Shown here: one piece after another, positions 1 to 11,200 of the stretch
Numbering within the stretch: the stretch's first letter is position 1
Layout: the number at the start of each line of letters is the position of its first letter
Source: Prillingera fragicola
Taxonomy: Eukaryota > Basidiomycota > Tremellomycetes > Trichosporonales > Trichosporonaceae
Length of the DNA stretch: 64,000 bases
Assembly: GCA_002335605.1 (NCBI GenBank)
Contig: BEDY01000003.1
Coordinates: forward strand, 2,046,001-2,110,000
Direction: 5' to 3'
Translations under genes and position numbers: made by a program
Notes under the pieces: generated by a model
What the model was told of the DNA's origin: nothing
Seen by the model: only the letters and a program-made list of their open reading frames with translations
Databases searched by the model: none

Positions 1-13
1 GCTGACAGATCAG

Positions 14-423
14 GCCCGTCTCTGCCCCGAGTCGGGTGACGCTGGTGCCGGTGGCTTCGGCGGCGGCTACGGCGGCGCTGGCGGTGCCGGTGGCTTTGGC
101 GGTGCCGGCGGTGGCTTCGGCAACAAGTCGTGCTACACCTGCGGCGGTGTCGGCCACATCTCGCGTGACTGCCCCTCGGGCGGTGGCGGTGGCCGTGGCG
201 GCTTCGGCGGCGGTGCCGGTGGCTTCGGTGGCTCGCGCAAGTGCTACAACTGTGGCCAGGACGGCCACATCTCGCGCGAGTGCCCCCAGGAGCAGGGCCG
301 TACTGTAAGTTTTTCCAGTGCTGTGGGCAATTTCAGAAACTGATGGTGCAGTGCTACCAGTGCGGCCAGGTCGGCCACATCAGCGCCAACTGCCCCGGCG
401 CCGGTGCTGCCCCCGCGGCGTAA
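14..423 (+). CDS. CCHC zinc-knuckle nucleic-acid-binding protein (Gis2/CNBP-like), 5' partial
   Basis: The 3' part of a CNBP/Gis2-type protein, a family that binds single-stranded RNA or DNA and acts in translation control. The window seems to open inside an intron (gctgac...ag) and coding begins about base 14. Seen: two complete C-x2-C-x4-H-x4-C knuckles ([14 protein letters not shown] and [14 protein letters not shown]) split by Gly/Phe-rich linkers, then an intron at 305-351 (gtaagt..cag), then a third knuckle ([14 protein letters not shown]) and the TAA at 421-423. The Gly-rich linkers resemble RGG-like spacers of basidiomycete homologues. The N-terminal knuckles lie outside the window. 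The family call is secure; whether this is the functional equivalent of Gis2 is inferred. Confidence 0.85.
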
Positions 424-926
424 GAAGGAGGATCAAGTCGACGTAAAACCCACCCCGTTCTATTGTTAGTCAAATTTATTCGCAATACGACTCGTGTCTC
501 TCAATTTCCTGTCTCTTCGTCTCGTCTCCGTTCTCAGTCTCGCAACCTATCCAATCCCATCCGCGTCGCAATCCGTTGATTAAAAAAACCTTCGACTGGT
601 CTCGGCCTGGACATCCCCTTTCCCTCATCTCATGTGTTTCCAATCTCTAGTCGTTCCATTCGAACACTGAGCTTCTCCTGTAACCAAAGCTTGGCGCTAG
701 GCGTGCTGGCCCCTCTTCGTTTTCGTAGAGTTGGGTAGAGTAGCGAGGGCGCGATGAAAGAAGTGAAGCCAAACAAAACCCGAGCAACTACACAATGCAT
801 GACCACTAACATTCCGACCGGGCTCGAGATAGACCTAGGGGTCCGATGAAAGAAGTGAAGCCAAACAAAACCCGAGCAACTACACAATGCATGACCACTA
901 ACATTCCGACCGAGCTCGAGGTAGAC
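424..926. other. 3' flanks of two convergent genes
   Basis: Non-coding gap between the stop of the zinc-knuckle gene (+) and the stop of the Rpn13 gene (-). It holds both 3' untranslated regions and most of a 92-bp tandem duplication (listed separately). No further gene seen. Confidence 0.6.
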
Positions 927-936
927 CTAGGGGTCC
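753..936. repeat. 92-bp direct tandem duplication at the 3' end of the Rpn13 gene
   Basis: Two adjacent 92-bp copies, 753-844 and 845-936, each starting gatgaaagaagtgaagcc and ending acctaggggtcc. They differ at two positions only (gggctcgagat versus gagctcgaggt). The copy nearer the gene includes its last two codons, the TAG stop (929-927) and the start of the 3' UTR. The outer copy lies wholly in the 3' flank. It looks recent. Confidence 0.95.
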
Positions 937-2047
937 ATGTCCATCTTGTCGTCAGCAGCACCAGCCTCCTTGTCGTCAGAGCCCTCGGCCTTGCGAAGGG
1001 CGTCCAGGAAAGTACGCAGATTCCACGCCGAGTTCTCCGGCAGCTGAATCCACGGAATCATCGACTCGGGGAGGGTGCCGTTCCGCAGGGCCATCTCGAG
1101 GCTGCTCACGGCGTCACGGAACTGGGGCGTGCCAACGACGCGCAGCAGGCCGGCGGGCGTGGCGACGTCCTGTCCCGCGCCAAGGTCGAGGTCAGGAGGC
1201 ATGTGCTGTGCGAGGTCGCTAGCCAGCTGGGGCTGCTCCTCGACGAGGCGCGAGACAGTGTCGGGGGTGAGAATGTCGGTCAGACTCGCGTCCTCGCCCT
1301 CGGGGATCGGGAGGTGGTTGTCCGCCCACTGGAAGAGGAGGCGGGCCATGTCCTGGTTCTGCGTGTTCTGGCCGGCGGGGGCTGGGGTCGCAGTCGAGGG
1401 GCCAGCAGTGCTGGGTGGGGCGGTGGCGGTGGACGAGGCAGCCTTCTGGGGCGCGCTGGGAGTGGCGGGGATGTCGCGCTCGCCCGAGGCAGCGGGGGCA
1501 GGGGTCTTGGGAGGGAGGTACGCGGAGGGGATGGGGGCAGAGCCGACGACATAGTCGGGGTCCTGGAGGAGTGCGTTAATGTCGACGGCGGCGCGGGCGT
1601 CGGCCTCGCCAATGTTGCTGCGCTGAAGCCAGAACTAGAGATCTCGTCAGTACTGCATCCCGGCTTGTGAACATGACGTGTGGGCGACACGCACGAAGTG
1701 GATCTGGTTGGACGAGCTGAACTTGAGCATGAACGAGCGACCAGTCTTGTCCTTGGTCACGCGCTCGAAGGTGGCTTCACCGGGAAAGATGAGAAGCTCC
1801 TGGTTAGTTCAGCATGTGCCCAGTTACTCCCCCGTGTTACGCACATCCTCCGCAGACGCAGTCTCCTTGTTGCGCCAGACTGGGCCAGTTAGCTACTGCA
1901 ATGGACGAGCAGAGTGGACGTACGGAAGTTGACGATACCCTGGTCGAGGCGGAGCTCGATAATACCCTTCTCGGGTTGGGGGTCAACCCACTTGCCCTCC
2001 TCAGAGCGGCGGAACGAGCGACCAGCAGGGAGAACGACGAGAGACAT
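927..2047 (-). CDS. RPN13: 26S proteasome ubiquitin receptor Rpn13 (ADRM1)
   Basis: Subunit of the 19S regulatory particle that binds ubiquitin through a Pru domain and recruits the deubiquitinase UCH37 through a C-terminal DEUBAD domain. Four exons: 2047-1924, 1879-1845, 1799-1695, 1634-927, giving about 323 aa. Residues 1-110 form the Pru domain (start MSLVVLPAGRSFRR; later RSFMLKFSSSNQIHFFWLQ, matching the family FVLKF..S....FFWMQ signature). An Ala/Pro/Thr-rich linker follows, then a DEUBAD-type helical region from about 180 (LLFQWADNHLP; SLTDILTPDTVSRLVEE). Each intron has a ctaac- or ctgac-like branch site. Convergent with the zinc-knuckle gene. The 3' end is tandemly duplicated. Antisense open frames here are shadows. 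Confidence 0.9.
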
Positions 2048-3952
2048 GTTGGCGTGGTGTGTTGAGGAGATGTTGTATTGCTGTTCAACACGCACGTCAG
2101 TGTCAATGGAGAGTAGGTGCCTGTGAAGTTTATTCCATCCGCCCATTTTTGGGCGACAGTTCCATGAGTGGCATTTTCGACATGTCTTCTGGACCTCTAT
2201 GCAGCGCCCACTTTGCCGGATGGCTTTTCCTGGTTAAGTGTTGTTAGTGAATGTATTCTGAACAGTTTGAGTTACTAGTTGCTCCAGTAAAGTTCTTAAA
2301 CATGAACTACATGTCAAATCTTCCCGTCCGAACGACTGAGAACGAAGAATTCCTGCCCGTCGCCACAGTTAGTGAGGCGCGGCAGGTGTGTGTTCATATA
2401 TATGACATTGAGAACATGAATGGTACAGCTCGACCAATGGTTCGGCCACCGCAGCGAGTCTACCTGGCCGGAGGTCGGCGACTCAGACGGAGGGATAAAG
2501 AAATTATTAATTAAATCAGTATTAACCTCGTTTGCACCGCCGCCGCAGACGCGCGACACAGTGCTCATCTGGGAGAGACTCTCCGTTGCCAGAGTCAACA
2601 TTGCCACCAGTAGCTACTGCGTTGCTGGTTCGGGTTGGGGGGGAGTGAATAGACCTCTGGAGGTAGATCAAGTTACAGGTTTCTCGGCGCGGGTGCCACC
2701 TGCCAGTCCCCCTGACATGCTGCCTCCAAACCGAACTACGCACTCTTCATGTATGCATCAGCTACCACGCGTTAGCCTTACCCCACCCCAGCAGAGCAGG
2801 AAGACCCACGCATGAACGCATACGCCGAGTTGCCTCGCCTTTGTTCCCCACTGCCAGTGCCTCGTGCCAGAAACTTGTCAACAATCGTAAAGGCTTCCTC
2901 CTCCCGCCACGAGGATCCAGCATCCGTACCGCGTACAGCACTGCGGGCCTCCCATGGAACCTGGACTTCCTCTGCTCTGAACCTCTGAACGAACAGCACC
3001 GAACAGCACTGCTCTGAGCACAACAGCCGACGCCAGAAATGGCCGCAGCAAGCTCGCGCAGCCAGACGCGCCAGAACGCCACCAGTGAAACAATTCAATT
3101 GGAGATGCATCCTGGCTCGCACCTAGAAAAAGCCAAGTCTCGGACCTCGGGGCTTGTGCTCATGTCACTGCGCCGCGGTCATGTTCCCCCCCGCATCGTT
3201 GTGCGGCGGAGTGTGCGGCCTTCGTACACGCGTCGACGATCAAGCTGTTACGGACACTGCAGCCACGCTTGTTCAGTGTACAAGCCGTTGAGCGGTCTAC
3301 GGCGGCTAATAGCCGCCAAGTCCCTTAGGGGCCTGAGAGAGGGGCCTGACTGGTCAAATGTGTATAAACAAAGGGCAAAAGGGAGCAAGTGTATCGAGGT
3401 GACGCCGCAAGGGGTTCGCCCGCCCTTAGCACAATAATCCATTGACACGCGCGTGCGTCTTTTTTCTTTTGCACCGCAGCAGCCAGCAGTGGCACGCGTC
3501 ACCAGTGCCACGGATCCACGGACTTGCTTGATTAATCGATCCCTTCGGGCACACTCCCTTGCCAAGGCAAGGCACCTTTGCCGCCCTCGGGCCAAGCGGC
3601 TTGTCGTGGCATGTGGGGAGAGCAGGCTACTGCATCAGATTGCTTGGCCTGTCAGCTGCCAGGTCATACAACCTGAACAGCGGCGTGGACTAAGGGCTCT
3701 TGCCCGTGCGTGACGACTTGCGCATTCCAACACTCTGCGTCGACGACACGGCTGCCACTGAGACAAATATCTGGGTTCGCTTCAAGCGATGCATATGGTA
3801 ATCTGCGCGCGAGCCACCGCACAGCGTGGCCCACAGAACAGAGCAGTATAGGACGAAGTAAATGGCAGCACGGAAGTGTGCCCCGGGTGCCCAGCCGGGC
3901 AGAGTGTTCAAGGAGGAGAGAGAGAGAAGAGTTGAGCCGAGAGCGATACTGC
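2048..3952. other. Intergenic stretch, no gene seen
   Basis: About 1.9 kb between the start of Rpn13 (-) and the stop of the CAP protein (-). It contains the Rpn13 promoter side. Short AT-rich islands (for example aattattaattaaatc near 2502-2517) alternate with GC-rich DNA. All open frames are short, lack recognisable motifs and do not join into an exon chain. Confidence 0.5.
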
Positions 3953-4885
3953 TTAGGAAGTCTTGGGGCCGACGTTGTCGGCAAAGGCGCCAAGAACGTT
4001 GCCGGCAGGTGCGTAGCGGCAGACAACGTACTGCGAGGTCTGCCAGCCGTTGGACTGGGCGACCTGAGTGTCGGCGCCGCAGGTAGCGACGGCGCAACCG
4101 AGCTGGGTGGAGGCCTTCCACACAATCTGGGTAAAGTGGCCAACGACATGGGGCTGGTTTGTGGCGGGGTCCACGGTGCCATCCATGCCCGGGTTGTCCC
4201 AGTCGTAGAACTGAGCCTCGGCGGACCACTGGCCAAAGAAGCCATCAAACGAGTTGGACTCGCCCGACATGGCAACGAGGTTCTCGCCCTCGGCAGCGTG
4301 TTCGAGCTTGCACTGCTTGGCCCACTCATTGGCGGCGCCAGCGAGGTCCGCAGACCAGGTCATGGCCGGGGCAGAGTACTGGGCACGCAGGTTGTTGTGG
4401 GCCGAAAGGAGCTCCTGCTCAATGTCGCCAGTGGGCGAGGTAGTGGGCTCGGGGGGGACCTCCGAAGTCGACGAGCTCGTAGTGGTGGGCTCGGCGGAAG
4501 ACTCAGTGGTCGAAGAGGTCGAGGTAGTGGGCTCGGCGGAAGACTCAGTGGTCGAAGAGGTCGAGGTAGTGGGCTCGGCGGAAGACTCAGTGGTCGACGA
4601 GCTCGAAGTAGTCGGCTCCGCGGACGACTCAGTGGCCGACGAGCTCGAGGAGGTGGATGTGGCGGACGACTCAGTGGCCGACGAGCTCGAGGTAGTGGAC
4701 GAGCTCGAGGGCGTGACCGAAGACGAGGGAATACCGACAGTGGCGCTGGTGGGGGTGGGGACAGTGCTGACGCTGTCATGCGTGGACGTGGGCACCTTGA
4801 CCTTGCAGCGCTTGTGGTGGCGGCGGTGAGCCGTGGCGGGGGCTGCCAGAGCCATGAGGACGGTCGCAAGGACGATAACGCGCAT
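3953..4885 (-). CDS. Secreted CAP-superfamily (SCP/PR-1-like) protein with Ser/Thr-rich repeats
   Basis: A single-exon 310-aa protein. It begins with a classical signal peptide (MRVIVLATVLMALAAPATA). A mucin-like Ser/Thr/Glu/Pro-rich region (about 30-155) contains 14-residue repeats of the type TTESSAEPTTSTSS. A CAP domain follows (about 160-305): LLSAHNNLRAQY near its start, HFTQIVWKAS (CAP1 signature) and YVVCRYAPAGNV (CAP2 signature). Yeast members (Pry1-3) bind sterols and lipids and are secreted or wall-linked; the same role is inferred. No GPI signal seen, so it is probably secreted or loosely wall-associated. The repeat DNA creates a 417-aa open frame on the opposite strand that is not a gene. 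Confidence 0.88.
   Translation of the reverse strand: MRVIVLATVLMALAAPATAHRRHHKRCKVKVPTSTHDSVSTVPTPTSATVGIPSSSVTPSSSSTTSSSSATESSATSTSSSSSATESSAEPTTSSSSTTESSAEPTTSTSSTTESSAEPTTSTSSTTESSAEPTTTSSSTSEVPPEPTTSPTGDIEQELLSAHNNLRAQYSAPAMTWSADLAGAANEWAKQCKLEHAAEGENLVAMSGESNSFDGFFGQWSAEAQFYDWDNPGMDGTVDPATNQPHVVGHFTQIVWKASTQLGCAVATCGADTQVAQSNGWQTSQYVVCRYAPAGNVLGAFADNVGPKTS
4501..4626. repeat. 42-bp in-frame minisatellite inside the CAP gene
   Basis: Two perfect 42-bp copies (4501-4542 and 4543-4584) and a third diverged copy (4585-4626), all starting actcagtgg. Each encodes 14 residues of the Ser/Thr-rich stalk on the minus strand. More degenerate copies continue to about 4700. Unit length keeps the frame, so copy-number change would lengthen or shorten the stalk without breaking the protein. 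Confidence 0.9.
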
Positions 4886-7800
4886 GTTGGTCGAGTTGGA
4901 GTGTCGGTAGCGAGTGAGTTGAGAGGGGCAAGCGACGCGCGTGTGGATAGGCGGGTCGAGTGAGTTCGGAGGGTATTCGTAGAGACGTGGGTGTTGAAAG
5001 GAGTGTGGTGTGTGTCGTAGTCGTCGAAGAGCTCACAGAGGTCGCAACGAATGTAGAGAGTAGTTGTAGTAGAAGAGTTGGAAGAGGAGATGCGAGAATG
5101 CGGGATGTGCACCCTCGTTATGCAGTGAGGTGTTTGGAGGTCTGTGCAAGAGATGGTGCTTGGCTTCGAGGACTGTGCAGAGGGACAACGAGTACGTGCA
5201 CCCTGGTTCCTATGAGCCGAAAGCGGCAAGGGTCAAGTCCACCCGTCCTTCCCTTTTGCACCCTCCCTGGCACGTTGGCTGTTGATTCCTCGCCCTAAAG
5301 AGGCCCGCACCTGCAGACTCTGGCCAGAGACCCGTCTTCCAGGGAACACTACGATGCAGGGACAGGCACTGCGGAAGACTAAGAGTCTGTTACCTCTCTG
5401 GAGCTCTGGCCCCGCAGTCTCCTCTTGCTCTTTCTGTGCTGCTGCCACTCACCCCAGAATGTCAGATTCGGCAGGCGGGGAGGGGGAGGAAGGGGACCTC
5501 ACCCGTCTTGACGTTTTGCCTGAAGCAACGCGGTCGCGTCCTGAATTGGTTTGACGACGCGCTTTGGCAGTTACAGGGCCAGAGCTTCCGTTGGTCCGTG
5601 CCTGTGTTTCAGCTGCATAGGATACACACCGGCAGTTTCATGTCTACCACTCTTGCCAGCCCTCACCATTTATTCTGCAAGACCCGCTGCATGCTGCACC
5701 ACACATTTGTAGGTTTGCTGCACGTCAACATCTCTACAGGTCCGTTGCCTCGTTAGGTCCTGATTCTTTGGCGCGAGGAACATGCTCAACAAGGCGCATA
5801 CAAAAGGTCGCGGGAGTAGACATGACCAGCCCTTGCAATCAATCACGAGTTGTACCTATCTTTTCATTCAACCTTGACCTGGATGACCAGTGTTTGGATT
5901 CGAGCGGACGCGACCGTGGTTGGCTCTGCAGACGTCGTCGCTCCGCCTCTGTTACAACATGACCAGTGTACGTCCACTCGTGGACCGAGCGAGAGCAAGA
6001 CGCTGCCTCGCACACACCGCATCGTCTGAGCAACTAGCCCAGCTGACAGCCACGCACGCCACCGGCCACCAGCATGGATCCGGTGACACACCCACGAGTA
6101 CCACTAACAGGCGCAAATGACGACCAACTCATCTCCACTGAACACCTCAACCATCGATTCCAGAACGACACCAAATGGCGCTGCCCACTATCACACGGCG
6201 CCGTCTCCACAGCCCTCCGCCTCCGGCCAAACGCGACAAGGACAACCGTGACACGCACAGCGCTCCAAGCTCCCCTCCAAGCTCCGAGGTCCCACGACAC
6301 CCACGGGCCCACTGTCTGTCTGCGAGGCATGTCCCACGATCAACTGCCCACCTGCGCGAAGGGAACGTGAAGTCATGCTTTTAGCCACTAGTCGGGCAAA
6401 CAGCCAGGCCCAAGCGGGTCAGAGTGTCGGATAGGCGCGACGTGAACCGCCAGCTGTGCCCTGCGCCCTCGGCGTGGAAAGCTCTGATCGATGGCGAGTG
6501 CCAACACTGTGCTGTCCAAGCGGCCGGCCGTACGCGGCCGTATACGCGTTTCGGCATAGACAAGCGACCAAGCAATGAGGGGCATTCCTTGTTCCCAGTG
6601 GCCCAAAGGACTTGGGCAAAGTGAATGAATGGTAACCGCGGGCGCAACGAGGGTGGGCACTCTGCTCGCTCCAGTGTTCCATCGCATGCCAGTCCAAGCG
6701 CGAACGTTCGGCAGGCTCGCTCGCAGACGCGGCAGCATTCCTCGCCTTTGGCAACGACGCCCGATGTTGCAAAGAACGTGGGCTGGGGGCTTTGCTTCTC
6801 TCATCGGCAGCGGTGGGGCTTGATCATCGGGGAATCGTTGTGAATCCCTCGCCTGCAGGTCACCTTCTCGCCACCCCCACCCAGCTTCAAGCGCTGCAGG
6901 AGTCGGGCGTGCGAGGAGTGTCGCAGCCCACACACTAGCGCACACGTACACATAAAAATGTCGTCAATAGCGACCGAGACCTGTGAGCTTCTTGAAGCGG
7001 GCGCTGGCGTACAACAATGATCTGATTGGGGGCCTGGCGTTACCGCCACCTGCACGCTGGAGACATTCGGCAGCGACGCGGGACTCGCTGCCAGAAGGAG
7101 ACAATCCAACGATTGCGTTTGCCCACCTTTCCACGCACTTTCTTGTGGGACTCACCATAAAGACTCGCTTGCTTGCAGCCATGGCAACTCTCGTCCCCGT
7201 CTCCCGTCTACCACCAGCCGACACCCAGGGGACAATGCCACGCGCGACTCAAGTCACCTACACCGCCGCCTTTGAGCCTTTTACCACCGAGCGTGCGTCG
7301 TGGGATCTGAAAGGTCGTACTGATGAGGCGCAGAGTACATGTTCCCCGAAGCGGACTCTTACCACCTATCGTGAGAACGGCGAGAGCGTCGCAAGCTGAC
7401 AGAGGAGGGAGCTGGAGCAGTTCCAAGTCGACAATCTTGTCTTTGATGTTGGTGTCCTGCGCCAGCAGTGCTGACAGCGCAGGACATTAAGATAGCCGAG
7501 AGCATGTGCGTTCAAGCAAAGGCAGGCCCCGGTTGGGGTCGTATATGTGTCGGCGCTGATCTCGAAGCAGGCTGAACCCCTCGCACACGCCGTCAAGTCA
7601 ATATTATTGGTTTAAAACGTTTCTCCCTCGTATTGCCTACGTGAGTTGTCTTTCCTGCATTCCGGCGCATTGGTGACCACATTTTGTGCAATGCTGAAAC
7701 GCACAGGAGTGGTGTTTCTGGTTTGATCGGTATGCTTGGACCACCCCAGCTGCATCTGACAGAGCAAGCAGCGTCACGTCACAAGAAGTCGATATCCGTA

Positions 7801-8272
7801 TGGCCAACCTGCTGCACAACATGCTGTATCGGTTCCACTATCAAGTAAGGGATCAGTTTAGTGGGCAGCGGTATGCGTTGTGGGACTTGCTGGAGAGTGT
7901 TCGTGCTGTGCGAGACGTGCGTTTTGTCCACGATGATCTGTGGGTCCGGCAGTGTGCTGACTGGGTGACAAGCGGCTGTATCCTGATACCAACGGGCGGA
8001 GGTGGGAGGATGAATGGCCATGAAGAAAGGAGTAGTAGCCGATTGGCATTTACAATATGGACACACCAGTTCTGGCATTTGACCCGGAACCAAACAAATC
8101 ATGACCATTGACGCGGCCAGCTGCCTCGCACCATGCCTGTGACGTCCGTGATCTTTGCATCCTCCACATCCTCCCCTCACTACAACTGTCCATCTGGCAC
8201 TACATGCCTGGACCAACAGGCTGCTCTACGCTTGCATAGCATTGAGCCAAGCGGGCGACGCGGCGCGGAACC
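4886..8272. other. Gene-poor stretch upstream of telomerase RT
   Basis: About 3.4 kb with no gene I can support, the longest such stretch here. It includes the CAP gene promoter and presumably the TERT promoter. The most protein-like piece is a short plus-strand frame from the ATG at 7182 to 7399 (starts MATLVPVSRLPPADTQGT, 72 aa). It has no recognisable domain and I do not call it a gene. Non-coding RNA genes cannot be excluded by eye. Confidence 0.45.
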
Positions 8273-11200
8273 ATGTCCGCCGTGAATGGGCCAAAGCCTC
8301 TGCGACACAAAACACTTTCAGCCTACTACCCCCACCTCCTGACCCTCGAGGCCTACCTGTCCCCCAACTGCGACAGCCTAATCTATCACTCTGATCCCGA
8401 AGAGTACCGTCATCTGCTGAAATCCACCATCTGTGCCATCCACACCCACGCGCTTGGCACCTTTCCAACGTGCACCACCCAGCAGCTGTCCTTCCAGGAT
8501 GTCATCGACCGCGTCCTCAGTGACCTGGCGCATGCTAGGGGTAGACATGCCAATGTACTTCTTGCGGGATGTAGAGTACGTCTTTAGTGCTGTGCGAAAC
8601 TGACGATAGGTCACGACCCATGGAGGGCTGAATGTTAGCCGGCCTGCGGTCGAGAGTCGACATGTGGGGACGCCGAGTACCGAGATCAGGAGTCAGGCGT
8701 GGAGGATCTTGCACTCACGGTGCGACTATTTGTGCAGGCAGAGCTAACTGCAGATTGGGAGATGCTGGGTTCAGGTTTCTCTTTCTCACCACGTCAATGT
8801 TCCTGCTGCTGGAGAACAACTGCTACCTCCAACTGTCTGGTTGCCCGGTCCACGAGCTGTACAGTCACAGCAAAGCGGAGGCTCCTAGGAGCGTACGCAA
8901 GAGGAGCAGGAATGACGACGACATACGATCTCGCAAGAAACGGCGAAAAACCACGACAGGGGAGACGCCATCAGTGCGCCCAGCCAAGCAGTGAGTGACA
9001 TCAGAAGATACACCCTAACGAAAGACCTTGTACGGTCGATATCCACAGGCAGCGAATGTTCTTTGGCCGACCCCCGCGCTCGTCACGAGGAAAGATTCTT
9101 TACGGCCTGCCACGAAACCATGTCCTGAACGAGGCTGCTGGCAGTGGGACGCCGCCGACTGACAATGCCTGCATGAAGGTGTTAAAGGCCGTGTTTGCCA
9201 GTGAGGGCCAATTGGCGAATGGTGGGGTTGGAATACGTGGGAGTCTGCGTCGTGTTGGGTCCATGGTTGGCGCTATGCGTGAGCTTGTGGCACGACATGC
9301 CAGGCTAGACTACGCTTCATTGTTGCGGCATTGTCTGGAGCGATTGGTGAGCGTGCTGTATGGGCCAATGCTGAACTGCCCAGAAGGAAGTGGATCTTGT
9401 TCGTTGCTATAGAAGGCTGAGCTGACGAGCAGAACAACTACCCCTCGTTGGTAGACGGCGGAGCAAGCCAGAAACCACCAGTGTCACAGGCTGCGCCGCA
9501 ACTCAAGCATGTCACACACAGTCAGGTAAGCCCAACTCACCAGCTGGTCTGACACTAGGTCGGGAGGTTCGTGACATGGGTCCTACGTGACCTCCTCTCC
9601 ACCCACCTTGTTGGCAGTCAGCATAACCTCGACGTCATTGTGCATGGTACGTAGACTCACCTGACGTGAGGCTGATAGCAGACGCACGCAAACTTGTCAG
9701 CTCCAAGATGTATGAGCCCATTAGCTTGCACTCTTTGGTGCAAGGATTGCGCATCAACGACATCACCTGGTTGGCACTGGGGGAGGGCCGCCGCGTGCCT
9801 CCGCAAGAGGCAGCGAAACGACGCCAGCTCATGGAGCAGTTCATCTTCTGGCTGTTTCACAGCTACATTATCCCGCTCTTGAGGGTGAGTTGAAGCCAAG
9901 ACTGGACTAACGTCAGGCATCCTTTTACATCACTGACAGTGCTGCTACTCGCTACGAAACGGTCTACTATGCCCACAGCGACTGGCTGCAGTCTACTGAG
10001 CCACACTTGCGGTTGCTCGAGGCCAGTCTTTTGGAGAAGCTGGACAAGGTAGGGTGTACATCTTGGCGTAGCTGACTTGCAGCGGCAGCGGGAGAAGGCA
10101 CTCAAAGGACCCCTGGGTGTCTCAGTTGTGCGACTCATTCCCAAGCCCAATGGCTTTAGGCCTATTGTCAACCTTGGGCGCCGTGTTCTTGCCACGAACT
10201 CTATCGGTGTCACCAGTGCTGGTAAAACGAACATGAGCACTAACCAGATGCTTCGAAACATCCACCAGGTCCTCACGTTTGAGAAGGTTCGTGCGATCAA
10301 AATTCATTGGCTGACTTTAGAACCGCAATCGAGCCGCCCTTGGGTCATGTCTGTTCGGCACCAACGAGGTATTTGCCCCTCTGCAAGGATTAAAATCCGA
10401 GTTGTTCAGGGTGCATGGCAAGCTCCCCAAGCTCTACTTTGTCAAGATGGACATCAAGGCTGCCTTCGACTCGATCAAACAGGATAAGATGCTCGAGGTA
10501 ATGGACCATTTGTTGTCAAAGGTGAGCCCCGCTTGCGGAGCGCGCTGACGCCGCAGAGCGAAGACTACCGCCTCATGCTATATTGTCTGCTGCTGCCTCC
10601 CGCAAGCAAGGCGTCTCAAGGATCTGCAAGGCGGTTGTTCAAGTGGCGTGCAGCGCCAGGCAGTACGTCCCTTCTGTCGACGCAGCTGACTCCAGACGGC
10701 GATGAGGCGACCTCGGCACACAACGCTCGTGGTCTCGCATCGCAGCTGCGCAACGCTGTTCTCGTCGACTTGGTAAGCAGAATACGCATGACGATGCTCA
10801 CTCCAGGTGCGACGGCAGGACATCACCCGCGAAGAATGCATGGACCTCTTGCGCACACACATCCAAAACAATGTGTGGCAGGTTGGCACCAACCTCTTCC
10901 GTCAAAAGACTGGTATCCCCCAAGGCTCAAAGATTAGCAGCCTGCTGTGTTCGTTCTTCTACTCTTACCTCGAGAACGAGTATCTGTCGTGGACGCGGCG
11001 GCGTGGCACGGTGGGTAGTACATGTGTTTGTGGCTGACGGCAGCGCCTCCTGCGCTACATTGACGATTTCCTGCTTGTCACGGATGACTATAGCTTGGCG
11101 AGGCACTTTGTGCAAGTCATGTCGAAAGGGTTTGAGAACTATGGGGCGTTTGTGTCGCCAAGCAAGACTCTGTTGTCGTTTGAGCTTGCTCCCGGCGGTC

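Noticed and set aside
846..1670. 274-aa plus-strand open frame over Rpn13
   Set aside because: Antisense shadow of GC-rich Rpn13 exon 4; the minus strand has conserved motifs and proper splicing.
3710..4963. 417-aa plus-strand open frame rich in Gly/Arg/Ser
   Set aside because: Antisense of the CAP protein repeats; the minus frame has a signal peptide and CAP signatures.
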